NCBI RefSeq assembly: GCF_900258035.1
Contig: NZ_OGTP01000028.1
Coordinates: forward strand, 1 to 64,000
Direction of reading: 5' to 3'
Length of the DNA: 64,000 bases
Source of the DNA: Caballeronia novacaledonica
GTDB lineage: Bacteria; Pseudomonadota; Gammaproteobacteria; Burkholderiales; Burkholderiaceae
Shown here: positions 34,566 through 42,684 of the stretch, piece by piece
Numbering within the stretch: the stretch's first letter is position 1
Layout of the letters: each line of letters opens with the position of its first letter
Notes under the pieces: model-generated
The model's input: only the letters and a program-made list of their open reading frames with translations
Databases searched by the model: none
Told to the model about the DNA's origin: nothing
Position numbers and translations under genes: made by a program

Positions 34566-34827
34566 GATTCTGTTGCCCGCCGCTCAACGCCTGGCCAGTC
34601 GCTTATTGCTGATCGCGGGTGGCTACGGCGGAATGGATGCCGAGCGGAGCAGGATAAAGCTTTCGCAAGACACCCTGGCTTCAATGGTTTCGCTGACACG
34701 GCAGACGACGAACCAGTTGCTCAAGAACCTCGAGAGCCAGGGTATCGTCGAGCTGAAATTCGGGGAGATCGTTATTCTTGATTTTGATCGCCTGCATGCT
34801 GCCAGTGTCGAAGTTCCTGGTCCTTGA
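34564..34827 (+). pseudogene. Crp/Fnr-family regulator, C-terminal remnant
   Basis: The 87 codons encode only the C-terminal winged-helix part of a Crp/Fnr regulator: LPAAQRLASRLLLIAGGYGG, then the helix-turn-helix KLSQDTLASMVSLTRQTTNQ, then LKNLESQGIVELKFGEIVIL. No cyclic-nucleotide or effector domain is found upstream; the three frames there contain stops. Although the frame is open from 34411, this is best read as a truncated gene without its sensor domain. Confidence 0.7.
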
Positions 34828-35004
34828 GACGCAAATCAGGATGCCCAGACCCGACTGACGAAGGCGCGCCAGAGTTTGTGTCCGTCAGACATCGCATACC
34901 GGTCGCTTGCGGATCGACATTGACTGTCCCTTCATGCCCGCCCCCCGAACTCGCCAGTCGAACTATCGACTGCCCGATGACAAGCACGGAGGACGAGCAC
35001 GCGG

Positions 35005-36276
35005 TCAATGCGTCGAGAGCTTCGGGACCGGCCTTGCATCGCTGTCATTCAACGTATCGAGAAACGCGATCACGTCTTGTATATCGGCGTCCGACCAGAC
35101 CGGTTTGCCGCCCTTGTGATTCGTCATCGGCGCGGTGCGCGTGTCGACATTGCTTTGATACTTCACGGGAAGATCGTCGAACCGCTGCTTGCCGCCCGGA
35201 TGCGGATACCACTTCGATGGATTGGTGTCACGTTGCACGTAGAAGCGCAGCGCATCTTCCAGCGAGTGGAACCGGCCATTGTGAAAGAACACCTGACGCG
35301 TGGACGTGTTGCGCAACGTGGGTGTCCGGAACATGCCGCAATACCACTTGTTCTCCGTCTTGTCGGCGCGGACCGGGCCGCATAGACCCATGTCGTAGTA
35401 GTCCGGGTTTGCGTTGGTGGGAATCTCCTCGTTGCGCGGCACGCCGAGCGTCTGGAAGTTGTAGTCGGTCAGCACCGGATGGGCGCCGGCCGCACCCTTG
35501 TCGACCAGGTGACACGATGCGCAGTTGCCCCGATCAGGATCGTTGAATAGCGCAAAGCCGCGCGACTCCTGTTCGGTGAACTCGGCCTTGCCGTCCAGCA
35601 CGCGATCGAACTTGCTATCGAAGGGCTGGAAGCTGGGATCGTCGAACTGGAAACGTTCGAGCGCCTTGCCCAGCGCCGCAAGCGTGTCGCCGGGGCGCGA
35701 GAAGACATCGTCGCCGAAGACTTCGCGAAAGCGCGCCGCATAAGCGCTCTTGCTCAGCTTGAGCGCCACGTCGGCTGCATCCGTGTTGGCCATTTCGTCG
35801 GGATTCAGCAACGGAAACGCCGCCTGATCCGCGGGACGGTCGAAGCGTCCGTCCCACGCGTAGCCGCCGGATGGCATGTTGTCGCCGTCCTCCAGACGCT
35901 CCTTGAAGCTGCTGGCATACGTGTGCGTCCAGATCGGCACACGGCGCAGATAGCGCAGCGAAGGCACCGCGCGCGTGCCGTAATGCTTCATGTCGATACC
36001 GCCCAGTTGCACGGCGAGGCCGTTGGGCGGGCCGTACGCATGTTCGGGGCTATGGCAGCTCGCGCAAGACTGTTTGCCGGACGCGGAGAGCGAAGGGTCG
36101 AAGAACGCGAGCTTGCCGAGCGCCGCCATGTCCTTGTCGGAAGGCGTGGCAGAGGCGTGGGCGGTGGCGGGAACGCTGACTGCATCGTCCTGCTGCCCGC
36201 ATGCCGTCAGAAGAAAACTCGCGATCAAAAAAAGGGCCGCCCCCCGGGCGGTCCCTTTAGCACAGTGAAAGAACAT
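35005..36276 (-). CDS. Di-haem cytochrome c peroxidase / MauG-family lipoprotein
   Basis: A 423-residue periplasmic protein. The N-terminus is a lipoprotein signal (ALFLIASFLLTAC, Cys at 27). Two haem-c motifs, both CASCH, sit near residues 68-72 and 240-244, with the second domain containing MFRTPTLRNTS and VFFHNGRFHSLEDAL. These are signatures of the CcpA/MauG superfamily, which reduces peroxide or oxidises a partner protein. It lies 6 nt after the phosphoesterase gene, but an intrinsic terminator is embedded in codons 7-17, so its expression depends on read-through. No Shine-Dalgarno sequence is obvious before the ATG. Confidence 0.9.
   Translation of the reverse strand: MFFHCAKGTARGAALFLIASFLLTACGQQDDAVSVPATAHASATPSDKDMAALGKLAFFDPSLSASGKQSCASCHSPEHAYGPPNGLAVQLGGIDMKHYGTRAVPSLRYLRRVPIWTHTYASSFKERLEDGDNMPSGGYAWDGRFDRPADQAAFPLLNPDEMANTDAADVALKLSKSAYAARFREVFGDDVFSRPGDTLAALGKALERFQFDDPSFQPFDSKFDRVLDGKAEFTEQESRGFALFNDPDRGNCASCHLVDKGAAGAHPVLTDYNFQTLGVPRNEEIPTNANPDYYDMGLCGPVRADKTENKWYCGMFRTPTLRNTSTRQVFFHNGRFHSLEDALRFYVQRDTNPSKWYPHPGGKQRFDDLPVKYQSNVDTRTAPMTNHKGGKPVWSDADIQDVIAFLDTLNDSDARPVPKLSTH
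36226..36258 (-). terminator. Rho-independent terminator inside the peroxidase reading frame
   Basis: On the minus strand the sequence has a stem of AAAGGG-A-CCGCCC pairing with GGGCGGCCCTTT around a 3-nt G loop, followed by seven T. It lies 25 nt after the stop codon of the phosphoesterase and within the first 17 codons of the downstream peroxidase. The stem is GC-rich and nearly perfect (one bulged A), so termination should be efficient. Confidence 0.85.
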
Positions 36277-36282
36277 CAGTTT

Positions 36283-38169
36283 TTACTGGTTGAAGATATC
36301 GGAACCGAAGGTCACCAGCTTCGCATCGTTCGCATAGCCGAGATATTCCGGAATGCCGAAGCGGTCCTCCAGGCTCTTGAGCAACGCGTAGTGGTTGTAG
36401 CCCGTATCGGTCGTCGTCCCGCCCTTGATGAACGGCGAGAGCAGCAGCGCACCGGTGCGATCGCCGCCGACGCCGTCGTAGTGCATGCCGATTTTGATCT
36501 GCTTGACCGTCGAGGGCAGCGACGCCGTGTTGATGCCGAGCGACGATGCATACATGATCGGCAGCGTGGAGAGGATCTGGTCGTCGGGACGCTTGACGTT
36601 CGGACCCGTCTGCTGCGAGCAGCACGATGCGCCCGGCAGATTGATCGTGAGATTCAACTGCGAATAGTCGGTGCTGAAAGTCGTCGTCATGGGCGAACTG
36701 GCCGCATTCGATTCATCGAAGTTGATGATGATCAGTCCGTCCTGCTGGTACGCCGCCGAAGCCTGGATGATGGGAATCCACTTCTTCAGGAACGCGTCGA
36801 TCGACGTCAGGCCGCCGGGCGCGCCGGTCTTGCAGCCCTTGCCCGCGGCACCGGTGCCGTCGCCGTCGTGGCCGTCATCGCACAGATTGGGCGTGATGAA
36901 CACGAGGTTCGGCGTGGTGTCGATGGACTTCAGGTCGTTCTGCAGGTTGTCGTCCAGATTGACGACGTGCTGGTCGCAGTAGTTCAGGTCGTCGGTGACC
37001 GAATGGAAATACACGAACGGATTGTGGCGCGTCGCATAGGCATCGGCCTTGACATCGCCGGATGCGGAGCCTGCCTGCGCGGACTGCGTGCCATCGACCG
37101 CCTTGGTCACGTCCGCGCCCGCGAGCTTGGCGGTGCGCGTCGGGAAGCTGCATGCCTTCGTGCCGTCGCGGTTCAGGTCGTTGCCCATGTCGCCCATGTA
37201 GCCCTTCCAGGCGAACTTGGCGTTGTCGAGCTGGTTGCCGAGCGTCTTGACGCGTGCCGGATACACGCAGCCACCGCCGGCGTGACCGTTCGCATCGGTG
37301 CCGGCCTTGAGCACCTTGGGATTGGCGCTGTCGTTGCCCGCATCGACGATATCGGACCACAGGCTGAAGCAGTCGGTCTCGGTATCGATGGTCGAAGGCT
37401 GGCCGCTCACCATCGAGATGTAGTTGTCGAGACTCACGTGGCCGGTGCCGTAGTAGTTGGTCAGCAACGCGCCTTGCGGGGCGAGCGACTTCAGATACGG
37501 GTCCTGGCCGCTGGCCGCCGCGGTCGTGCCGAAAGACTCCTCGTAGTTCTTGTTCTCCATCGTGATCACGAACACGTGACGCACCGCCTTCGAACTCACG
37601 ACCGTCTTGATGTAGGTGTCGCTCGCCGCCTTCACGCTGGCGAGACTCGTGTCGCTGTTGAAGTCGCCCAGCAGCTTGTCCGCCGGGACGTTGCCGTATT
37701 TCGCGGCAAGCGTCGTCCTGGCGTCGTCCAGCGCCGCGCCGCCCGCGACCAGTTGAGCCACTTGCGTGGTGATGGCGCTCACGGTGCCCGTCGCCCCTTT
37801 GGGCGCGAGGAAGAACGCGCCGGCGCCGAACTTCGTCCCCATGTCGTTGCCGTCGACATCGTTCTCGCGGGCACCGGTCAGATCGGCGACGACGTTTTTC
37901 CAGCCGCCGCTGCTCTTGTCGCCGATGGAATAGTTGCCCTTGGCGTCGCTCGTCGCGGACGGTTCGCCGCTGTCGCACTTGCCGTTGTCGTTGAGGTCGA
38001 GACAGACCTTGGCGTTCTGGATATAGCTGCCGAGTACGCGGCCCGAAACCTGCGGCGTGTCGTCGTCATGCCCGCCACAGCCGGCCAGGGCCGTCGCCAG
38101 CGCCATGCCCGCGAAAAGGGCGAACACACTCTTGTGCGGCTTCGAATTCTTGTTTTTGAGGTACGTCAA
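36283..38169 (-). CDS. Phosphoesterase (AcpA / phospholipase C-type) lipoprotein
   Basis: A 628-residue secreted lipoprotein. The signal ends in the lipobox ALAGC. Next comes a small repeat-like segment VCLDLNDNGKCDSGEPSATS, similar to calcium-binding dockerin/SD-repeat motifs, with GNYSI. The catalytic part begins HVFVITMENKNYEESFG and NYYGTGHVSLDNYISMVSGQPS, signatures of the phosphoesterase family (acid phosphatases and phospholipases C), and ends with IIINFDESNAAS and the GDRTGALLLSPF loop. I use the TTG at 38169 since the 33 residues before it are not signal-like; an ATG at 38268 is the alternative. It acts on phosphate esters outside the cytoplasm. Confidence 0.85.
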   Translation of the reverse strand: MTYLKNKNSKPHKSVFALFAGMALATALAGCGGHDDDTPQVSGRVLGSYIQNAKVCLDLNDNGKCDSGEPSATSDAKGNYSIGDKSSGGWKNVVADLTGARENDVDGNDMGTKFGAGAFFLAPKGATGTVSAITTQVAQLVAGGAALDDARTTLAAKYGNVPADKLLGDFNSDTSLASVKAASDTYIKTVVSSKAVRHVFVITMENKNYEESFGTTAAASGQDPYLKSLAPQGALLTNYYGTGHVSLDNYISMVSGQPSTIDTETDCFSLWSDIVDAGNDSANPKVLKAGTDANGHAGGGCVYPARVKTLGNQLDNAKFAWKGYMGDMGNDLNRDGTKACSFPTRTAKLAGADVTKAVDGTQSAQAGSASGDVKADAYATRHNPFVYFHSVTDDLNYCDQHVVNLDDNLQNDLKSIDTTPNLVFITPNLCDDGHDGDGTGAAGKGCKTGAPGGLTSIDAFLKKWIPIIQASAAYQQDGLIIINFDESNAASSPMTTTFSTDYSQLNLTINLPGASCCSQQTGPNVKRPDDQILSTLPIMYASSLGINTASLPSTVKQIKIGMHYDGVGGDRTGALLLSPFIKGGTTTDTGYNHYALLKSLEDRFGIPEYLGYANDAKLVTFGSDIFNQ

Positions 38170-38482
38170 GTTGGGGATCCCCGTTGCTTGCCGGGCAGGA
38201 AGCGTATTAACTTTCCTTACCCGATGTTTCGGTTTGTTGCGGCAGCGCGGAGCATAGGGCAATTGCATGGCAATTCGGTTACAGTCGCGCTGGCCAATCG
38301 GACGCGGCGATATATTCGGAATATTCGGTCGGCGATATGTGCGCGTGACCTATCCGATTCATCTGGAAGAATCCACGGTGCACATTGCTCAATCGACTTG
38401 CCAAACTGCGCACTCTGCCGCCTATTGAGCGACGTGCCTTCTTGGGAAACTACTCTCTGTCAAACAGCCAGGAGTGTTCTCC
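38170..38482. other. Divergent intergenic region with a short palindrome
   Basis: This gap lies between the leftward phosphoesterase and the rightward ornithine cyclodeaminase. At 38312-38324 it holds ATATTC-G-GAATAT, a perfect 13-bp palindrome in an otherwise GC-rich context, flanked by two copies of GGCGATAT. This could be a regulator site (for example for the nearby Lrp/AsnC protein); no gene is seen. Confidence 0.5.
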
Positions 38483-39550
38483 ATGTCGTCCTTCCTACCC
38501 CCTACGCTTCACCTCGAAGCCGCCGACGTCGTCCAGATCGTTCAGCGCATCGGCCTTTCCCGCTGCATCGCGGGCATCGCGGATCGCATCGAACGCGATT
38601 TCCGTCGCTGGCCCGAGTTCGACAAAAGCGCACGCGTCGCCTGCCATTCGCGCGACGGCGTGATCGAACTGATGCCCATTGCCGACGACCGCGAGTTCGC
38701 GTTCAAGTACGTCAACGGGCATCCGAAGAACACGCAGGCGGGCCTGCCCACGGTGATGGCTTTCGGCGTGCTCGCCGACGTCGACACCGGCGCGCCGCGC
38801 CTTCTGTCGGAACTGACGCTCACCACCGCGATCCGCACGGCCGCCATGTCCGCCCTCGCCGCGCGCGCGCTCGCGCGGCCGGAATGCCGCGTGATGGCGC
38901 TGATCGGCAACGGCGCACAAAGCGAATTCCAGGCGATCGCGTTCCGCGACCTGCTCGGCATCCGCACCGTCCGCGTCTACGACGTCGATCCTTCCGCGAC
39001 CGCCAAGCTCTTCGCGAATCTCGCGGAGCAAGGCATCGAAGTGATCGTCTGCCGGAGTGCCGGGGAAGCGGCGCAAGGCGCGGACATCGTGACGACCGTC
39101 ACCGCCGACAAGGTCAACGCGACCATCCTCACGACCGATATGGTCACCGCGGGCATGCACGTGAACGCGGTCGGAGGCGATTGTCCCGGCAAGACCGAAC
39201 TTCATGCCGACGTGCTCGAACGCGCGGCCGTGTTCGTCGAGTACGCGCCGCAGACGCGCATCGAAGGGGATATCCAGCAGATGGCGCCGGACTTTCCGGT
39301 AACGGAACTGTGGGAAGTGCTGTCGAAGAAGGCGCCGGGACGCACGAGCGAGTCGCAGGTCACGGTGTTCGATTCGGTCGGCTTCGCGCTCGAAGATTAT
39401 TCGGCGCTGACCTTCATCCGCGACATGGCGATGGAGCTTGGCATTGGAAGGAAAATCGAACTGGTGCCCGCACTGGACAATCCGAAGAATCTCTTCGGCC
39501 TGCTCGAAGCGCGGCCGGCGCACGCGGCAATCGAAGCGGCGATTGCCTGA
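38483..39550 (+). CDS. Ornithine cyclodeaminase family protein
   Basis: A 355-residue member of the ornithine cyclodeaminase / mu-crystallin family, which converts L-ornithine to L-proline with NAD. Visible features are the substrate-side segment EFAFKYVNGHPKNTQAGLPTV with the conserved Lys and Asn, RTAAMSALAARALA, the Rossmann motif ALIGNGAQSEFQ, and NAVGGDCPGKTEL with the catalytic Asp. The ATG at 38483 is 8 nt after GGAG. The C-terminal third is long, as in bacterial ornithine cyclodeaminases. It is convergent with an Lrp/AsnC regulator 12 nt away. Confidence 0.9.
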   Translation: MSSFLPPTLHLEAADVVQIVQRIGLSRCIAGIADRIERDFRRWPEFDKSARVACHSRDGVIELMPIADDREFAFKYVNGHPKNTQAGLPTVMAFGVLADVDTGAPRLLSELTLTTAIRTAAMSALAARALARPECRVMALIGNGAQSEFQAIAFRDLLGIRTVRVYDVDPSATAKLFANLAEQGIEVIVCRSAGEAAQGADIVTTVTADKVNATILTTDMVTAGMHVNAVGGDCPGKTELHADVLERAAVFVEYAPQTRIEGDIQQMAPDFPVTELWEVLSKKAPGRTSESQVTVFDSVGFALEDYSALTFIRDMAMELGIGRKIELVPALDNPKNLFGLLEARPAHAAIEAAIA

Positions 39551-39562
39551 AGCGGCGCGCCG

Positions 39563-39982
39563 CTAGCGATAACTCTTCAGCAGGATGCTCGTTTCCGTAT
39601 GGCGGATGCCCTTGATCAGCCGCACGCGTTCGAGCACCTGCGACAGCTCCGCGGGCGAGCGCGCGCGCAGTTCCGCCCAGAGATCCCAGCGCCCGTTGGT
39701 GTCGTGCAAGGCGATGGCGGCGGGCTCGCCCAGCAAGCTCGCGATCACTTCATGTGTGCGGTTGCCGTCGACCTGCACGCCCATCCACGCGCGAATGTGC
39801 TCCGGTTCCGCTTCGGGCCGCAACTGGAGCGTATAGCCGACGATCACCCGTTCGTCTTCCAGCTTGCGCAGCCGGGCCGTGACCGTCGCGCGCGCGATGC
39901 CGAGCCTGGCGGCGAGCGTCGCGACGGAGGTGCGCGCATCGGCGCGCAGGAAAGTAATGAGCTTCGTGTCGATATCGTCCAT
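39563..39982 (-). CDS. Lrp/AsnC-family transcriptional regulator
   Basis: A 139-residue Lrp/AsnC regulator. The helix-turn-helix is in TSVATLAARLGIARATVTARLRKL, followed by the hinge EDERVIVGYTLQL and an RAM ligand domain with the NGRWDLWAELRA and IRHTETSILL strands. These regulators sense amino acids and usually act on adjacent amino-acid genes, so the convergent ornithine cyclodeaminase is a likely target, though a promoter site is only suggested. Typical length; start ATG near 39982. Confidence 0.93.
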   Translation of the reverse strand: MDDIDTKLITFLRADARTSVATLAARLGIARATVTARLRKLEDERVIVGYTLQLRPEAEPEHIRAWMGVQVDGNRTHEVIASLLGEPAAIALHDTNGRWDLWAELRARSPAELSQVLERVRLIKGIRHTETSILLKSYR

Positions 39983-40032
39983 GATGCATGTGCAAACGGG
40001 CAGTCACCCTGCCCGTTCTTCATTCAATGAGG

Positions 40033-41205
40033 TCAGTCTCTCAGGTAGCGCTCGGCCAGCAGCGCCCAGTACGCGCCGCCCGCGATCACGTTGTCGTCGT
40101 CGAAATCGTAGCCGGGGTTGTGCACCATGCAGCCGCCCTTGCCCGCGCCGTTGCCGATCAGCAAATAGCTTCCCGGACAATGTTCGAGCATCACGGCGAA
40201 GTCCTCGCTGCCCGTCAGCGCTTCTCCGTGCGCAATGACCCGCTCCGCGCCGAGCAGCGCGATGCCGGTCTCGCGTGCGAACGCGGTTTCCGCCGCCGTG
40301 TTGACGAGCACCGGATAGTCGCGCCGGTACTGCACGTCGGCATGAACGCCGAAACTCCGCGCCTGCATCTCGACGAGCGCACGAATGCGCGTTTCGAGCA
40401 GATCGCGCACGTCGCGGTCGAGCGCGCGCACGCTGAGTTCCAGGCGCGCGCTGTCGGGAATCACGTTGTTCGCGCGGCCTGCGGCGAGCGCGCCCACGGT
40501 GACGACGGCCGTCATGCGCGGATCGACGTTGCGCGAGACCACGGTCTGCAACGCCATGACGATGCTCGCAGCAGCGACGACCGGATCGGTCGCGCGATGC
40601 GGCATCGCGCCGTGACCGCCGCGTCCGGTGAGCGTGATGCTGACGTCGTCGCTCGATGCCATCATCGCGCCTTCGCGGAATACGAGACACCCTTGTTCGA
40701 TGCCCGGCATGTTGTGCATCGCGAAGACGGCATCGCAGGGAAAGCGCTCGAAAAGGCCCTCCTCGATCATGATCTTCGCGCCGCCCGGATGCTCTTCGGC
40801 CGGCTGAAAAATCAGATGCAGCGTGCCGGAGAATTCGCCGCGTTCCGCGAGATAGCGCGCGGCGGCGAGGAGCATGGCCGTGTGTCCGTCATGGCCGCAA
40901 GCATGCATGACGCCGTCGTGAACGCTTTGCCACGGACGGCCGGTCGCTTCGCGGATCGGCAGTGCGTCGAGGTCGGCGCGCAGGCCGAGACGCCTGCGCC
41001 CCGCGCCGCGCGTGAGCGTCGCGACCACGCCTGTCTTCGCGATGCCGCGATGCACCTCGTAGCCCCATTCGCCCAGGCGCTCTGCGACCAGCGCCGAGGT
41101 GCGCGTCTCTTCGAGACCGAGTTCCGGATGACGATGAATATCGCGCCGAAGCGCAATGAATTCGTCCGCGTAGCCGCTCATCGATTCGAGAATCGGATGT
41201 GTCAT
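40033..41205 (-). CDS. M20-family amidohydrolase (hippurate hydrolase type)
   Basis: A 390-residue dinuclear metallo-amidohydrolase. Metal ligands are seen in HACGHDGHTAM, PAEEHPGGAK, AMHNMPG and the late MVHNPGYDF; LRADLDALPI and HRHPELG are family marks. It cleaves N-acyl amino acids such as hippurate or indole-acetyl conjugates. It overlaps no gene but follows the amidase by 9 nt, so both are probably made together and act on amide-linked substrates imported by the porin and MFS protein upstream. Confidence 0.93.
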   Translation of the reverse strand: MTHPILESMSGYADEFIALRRDIHRHPELGLEETRTSALVAERLGEWGYEVHRGIAKTGVVATLTRGAGRRRLGLRADLDALPIREATGRPWQSVHDGVMHACGHDGHTAMLLAAARYLAERGEFSGTLHLIFQPAEEHPGGAKIMIEEGLFERFPCDAVFAMHNMPGIEQGCLVFREGAMMASSDDVSITLTGRGGHGAMPHRATDPVVAAASIVMALQTVVSRNVDPRMTAVVTVGALAAGRANNVIPDSARLELSVRALDRDVRDLLETRIRALVEMQARSFGVHADVQYRRDYPVLVNTAAETAFARETGIALLGAERVIAHGEALTGSEDFAVMLEHCPGSYLLIGNGAGKGGCMVHNPGYDFDDDNVIAGGAYWALLAERYLRD

Positions 41206-41214
41206 CGCCGGCTC

Positions 41215-42651
41215 TCAGAACGCGAAGGGCATGCGCGCCCGCTGCTCGATCGCCTCGCCCGCCGCCAGGCACAGGTCTTCGCGAAACGCGCCCGACACGA
41301 GCTGCACGCCCACCGGCACGCCATCATGCAATCCGGTCGGCACGCTCAGGCCCGGCAGGTTCAGCGCGGCGATCAGCTTGAGCGGCAGTTGCGCATCGAG
41401 AATGCGCGACATGGTCTCCGGTCCTTCCCGGTCCATGCCCCACGTGAACGGCAGTTCGAGCGAGGTCGGCATCAGCACGAGCGGATAGCGTTCGAGGAAC
41501 GCGTTCCAGCGGCGGCGCAGGCGGTCGCGCCGCGCGAAGCCCTGAATGTAGCGTTCGAGCGATGTCTGTCCGCCAAAGCGGGCCAGCATCGATCGCAGCG
41601 CATCGCGCGCGCCGTCGTCGCCGTATTCGTCGACGGTCTGCGCGAATCCGGTCTCTATTTCGGTCATCGCGATCGTCATCCAGATGTCGAAGCCTTCGCG
41701 CATGTCGGGCGGCGACGCGGGCTCGACCACGTAGCCGGCTTCTTCGAGCCAGCGCGCCGCGCGCCGCAGCGCGTCGCACACTTCGGGCGATATCGGCACG
41801 CCTTCGATCGTATCGACCAGGGCCACACGCATCGGGCCGTCGATCGCGGGACCCGTCAGCGGCGCGGGCACCCAGTTCGGGTCGCGCGTATCTCGCGCCG
41901 ACATCGCTTCGAGGCTCAGTTGCACGTCGCGCACCGAACGCGCGATCGGCCCCTGCACCGCGTAGAACTGCGCGGCAAACGTGCGCAGCTCGCCCGAACT
42001 CGGCGTGTACGACGGAACGCGCCCCGCCGTGGGGCGCAGTCCGGCGACCCCGCATGCATACGCCGGATAGCGCACCGAACCCGCGAGATCGTTGCCGTGC
42101 GCGACCGGACACATGCCCGCCGCCACCGCCGCCGACGCGCCGCCCGACGATCCGCCCGGCGTGATGTCGTCGCGCCACGGATTGAGCGTGCGGCCGTGCA
42201 GCGCGTTCTCCGTGAACCAGCGCATCGAGAATGCGGGCGTGTTCGTGCGGCCGACGATCACCGCGCCCGCATCGAGCAGGTTCGCCGTGACCGGGCTATG
42301 CGTCTGCGCGATCAGATCGCGCTTCGCGACGACGCCGTGCGTGGTCGGCTCGCCCGTCACATCGACGTTGCACTTGATCGTCACCGGCACACCGTGAAGC
42401 GGACCGAGCGGCACGCCTGCGGCACGCAGCGCATCGGCTTCGTCCGCCGCGCGCAAAGCCGCTTCGCGACTGACGTGCGTCAGCGCGTTGATGTGCGGAT
42501 TCACGGCGTCGATGCGCTGCAGGCAGCTCGTCACCGCCTCGCGGCTCGAGATCGCGCCATTGGCGATCGCAGTCGCCACCTGCCACGCGTGCCAGCGCCA
42601 GATGTCCGCCGGCAGTGTCGCGGTCTCGATACCTTCTTGCATGTTTCCCAT
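41215..42651 (-). CDS. Amidase-signature enzyme
   Basis: A 478-residue amidase of the GatA-like signature family. The catalytic Ser-cisSer-Lys triad shows as the Lys in GVPVTIKCNVDV and the Gly/Ser-rich GGSSGGASAAVAAGM, with NDLAGSVRYPAYACGVAGLRPT following. The ATG at 42651 has TTGAGGACT upstream, so I use it over the ATG at 42666. It hydrolyses carboxamides to acids and ammonia. It sits in an operon with the porin (33 nt upstream) and the M20 enzyme (9 nt downstream). Confidence 0.93.
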   Translation of the reverse strand: MGNMQEGIETATLPADIWRWHAWQVATAIANGAISSREAVTSCLQRIDAVNPHINALTHVSREAALRAADEADALRAAGVPLGPLHGVPVTIKCNVDVTGEPTTHGVVAKRDLIAQTHSPVTANLLDAGAVIVGRTNTPAFSMRWFTENALHGRTLNPWRDDITPGGSSGGASAAVAAGMCPVAHGNDLAGSVRYPAYACGVAGLRPTAGRVPSYTPSSGELRTFAAQFYAVQGPIARSVRDVQLSLEAMSARDTRDPNWVPAPLTGPAIDGPMRVALVDTIEGVPISPEVCDALRRAARWLEEAGYVVEPASPPDMREGFDIWMTIAMTEIETGFAQTVDEYGDDGARDALRSMLARFGGQTSLERYIQGFARRDRLRRRWNAFLERYPLVLMPTSLELPFTWGMDREGPETMSRILDAQLPLKLIAALNLPGLSVPTGLHDGVPVGVQLVSGAFREDLCLAAGEAIEQRARMPFAF

Positions 42652-42684
42652 CGTTGAAGTCCTCAATGAAACAGAAGCCGCACA

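Noticed and set aside
34824-35546. A 240-codon plus-strand frame next to the Crp/Fnr remnant
   Set aside because: It overlaps the peroxidase on the other strand and has a Cys/Arg-rich composition without any family motif.
39548-39566. AGCGGCGCGCCGCT between ornithine cyclodeaminase and the Lrp gene as a bidirectional terminator
   Set aside because: The palindrome has no loop and no flanking T-run. It may only reflect GC-rich sequence.
35923-39615. Very long plus-strand open frame (about 1230 codons) across the peroxidase, phosphoesterase and cyclodeaminase genes
   Set aside because: It has the Arg-rich composition of an antisense shadow in high-GC DNA, and the opposite strand holds genes with clear motifs.
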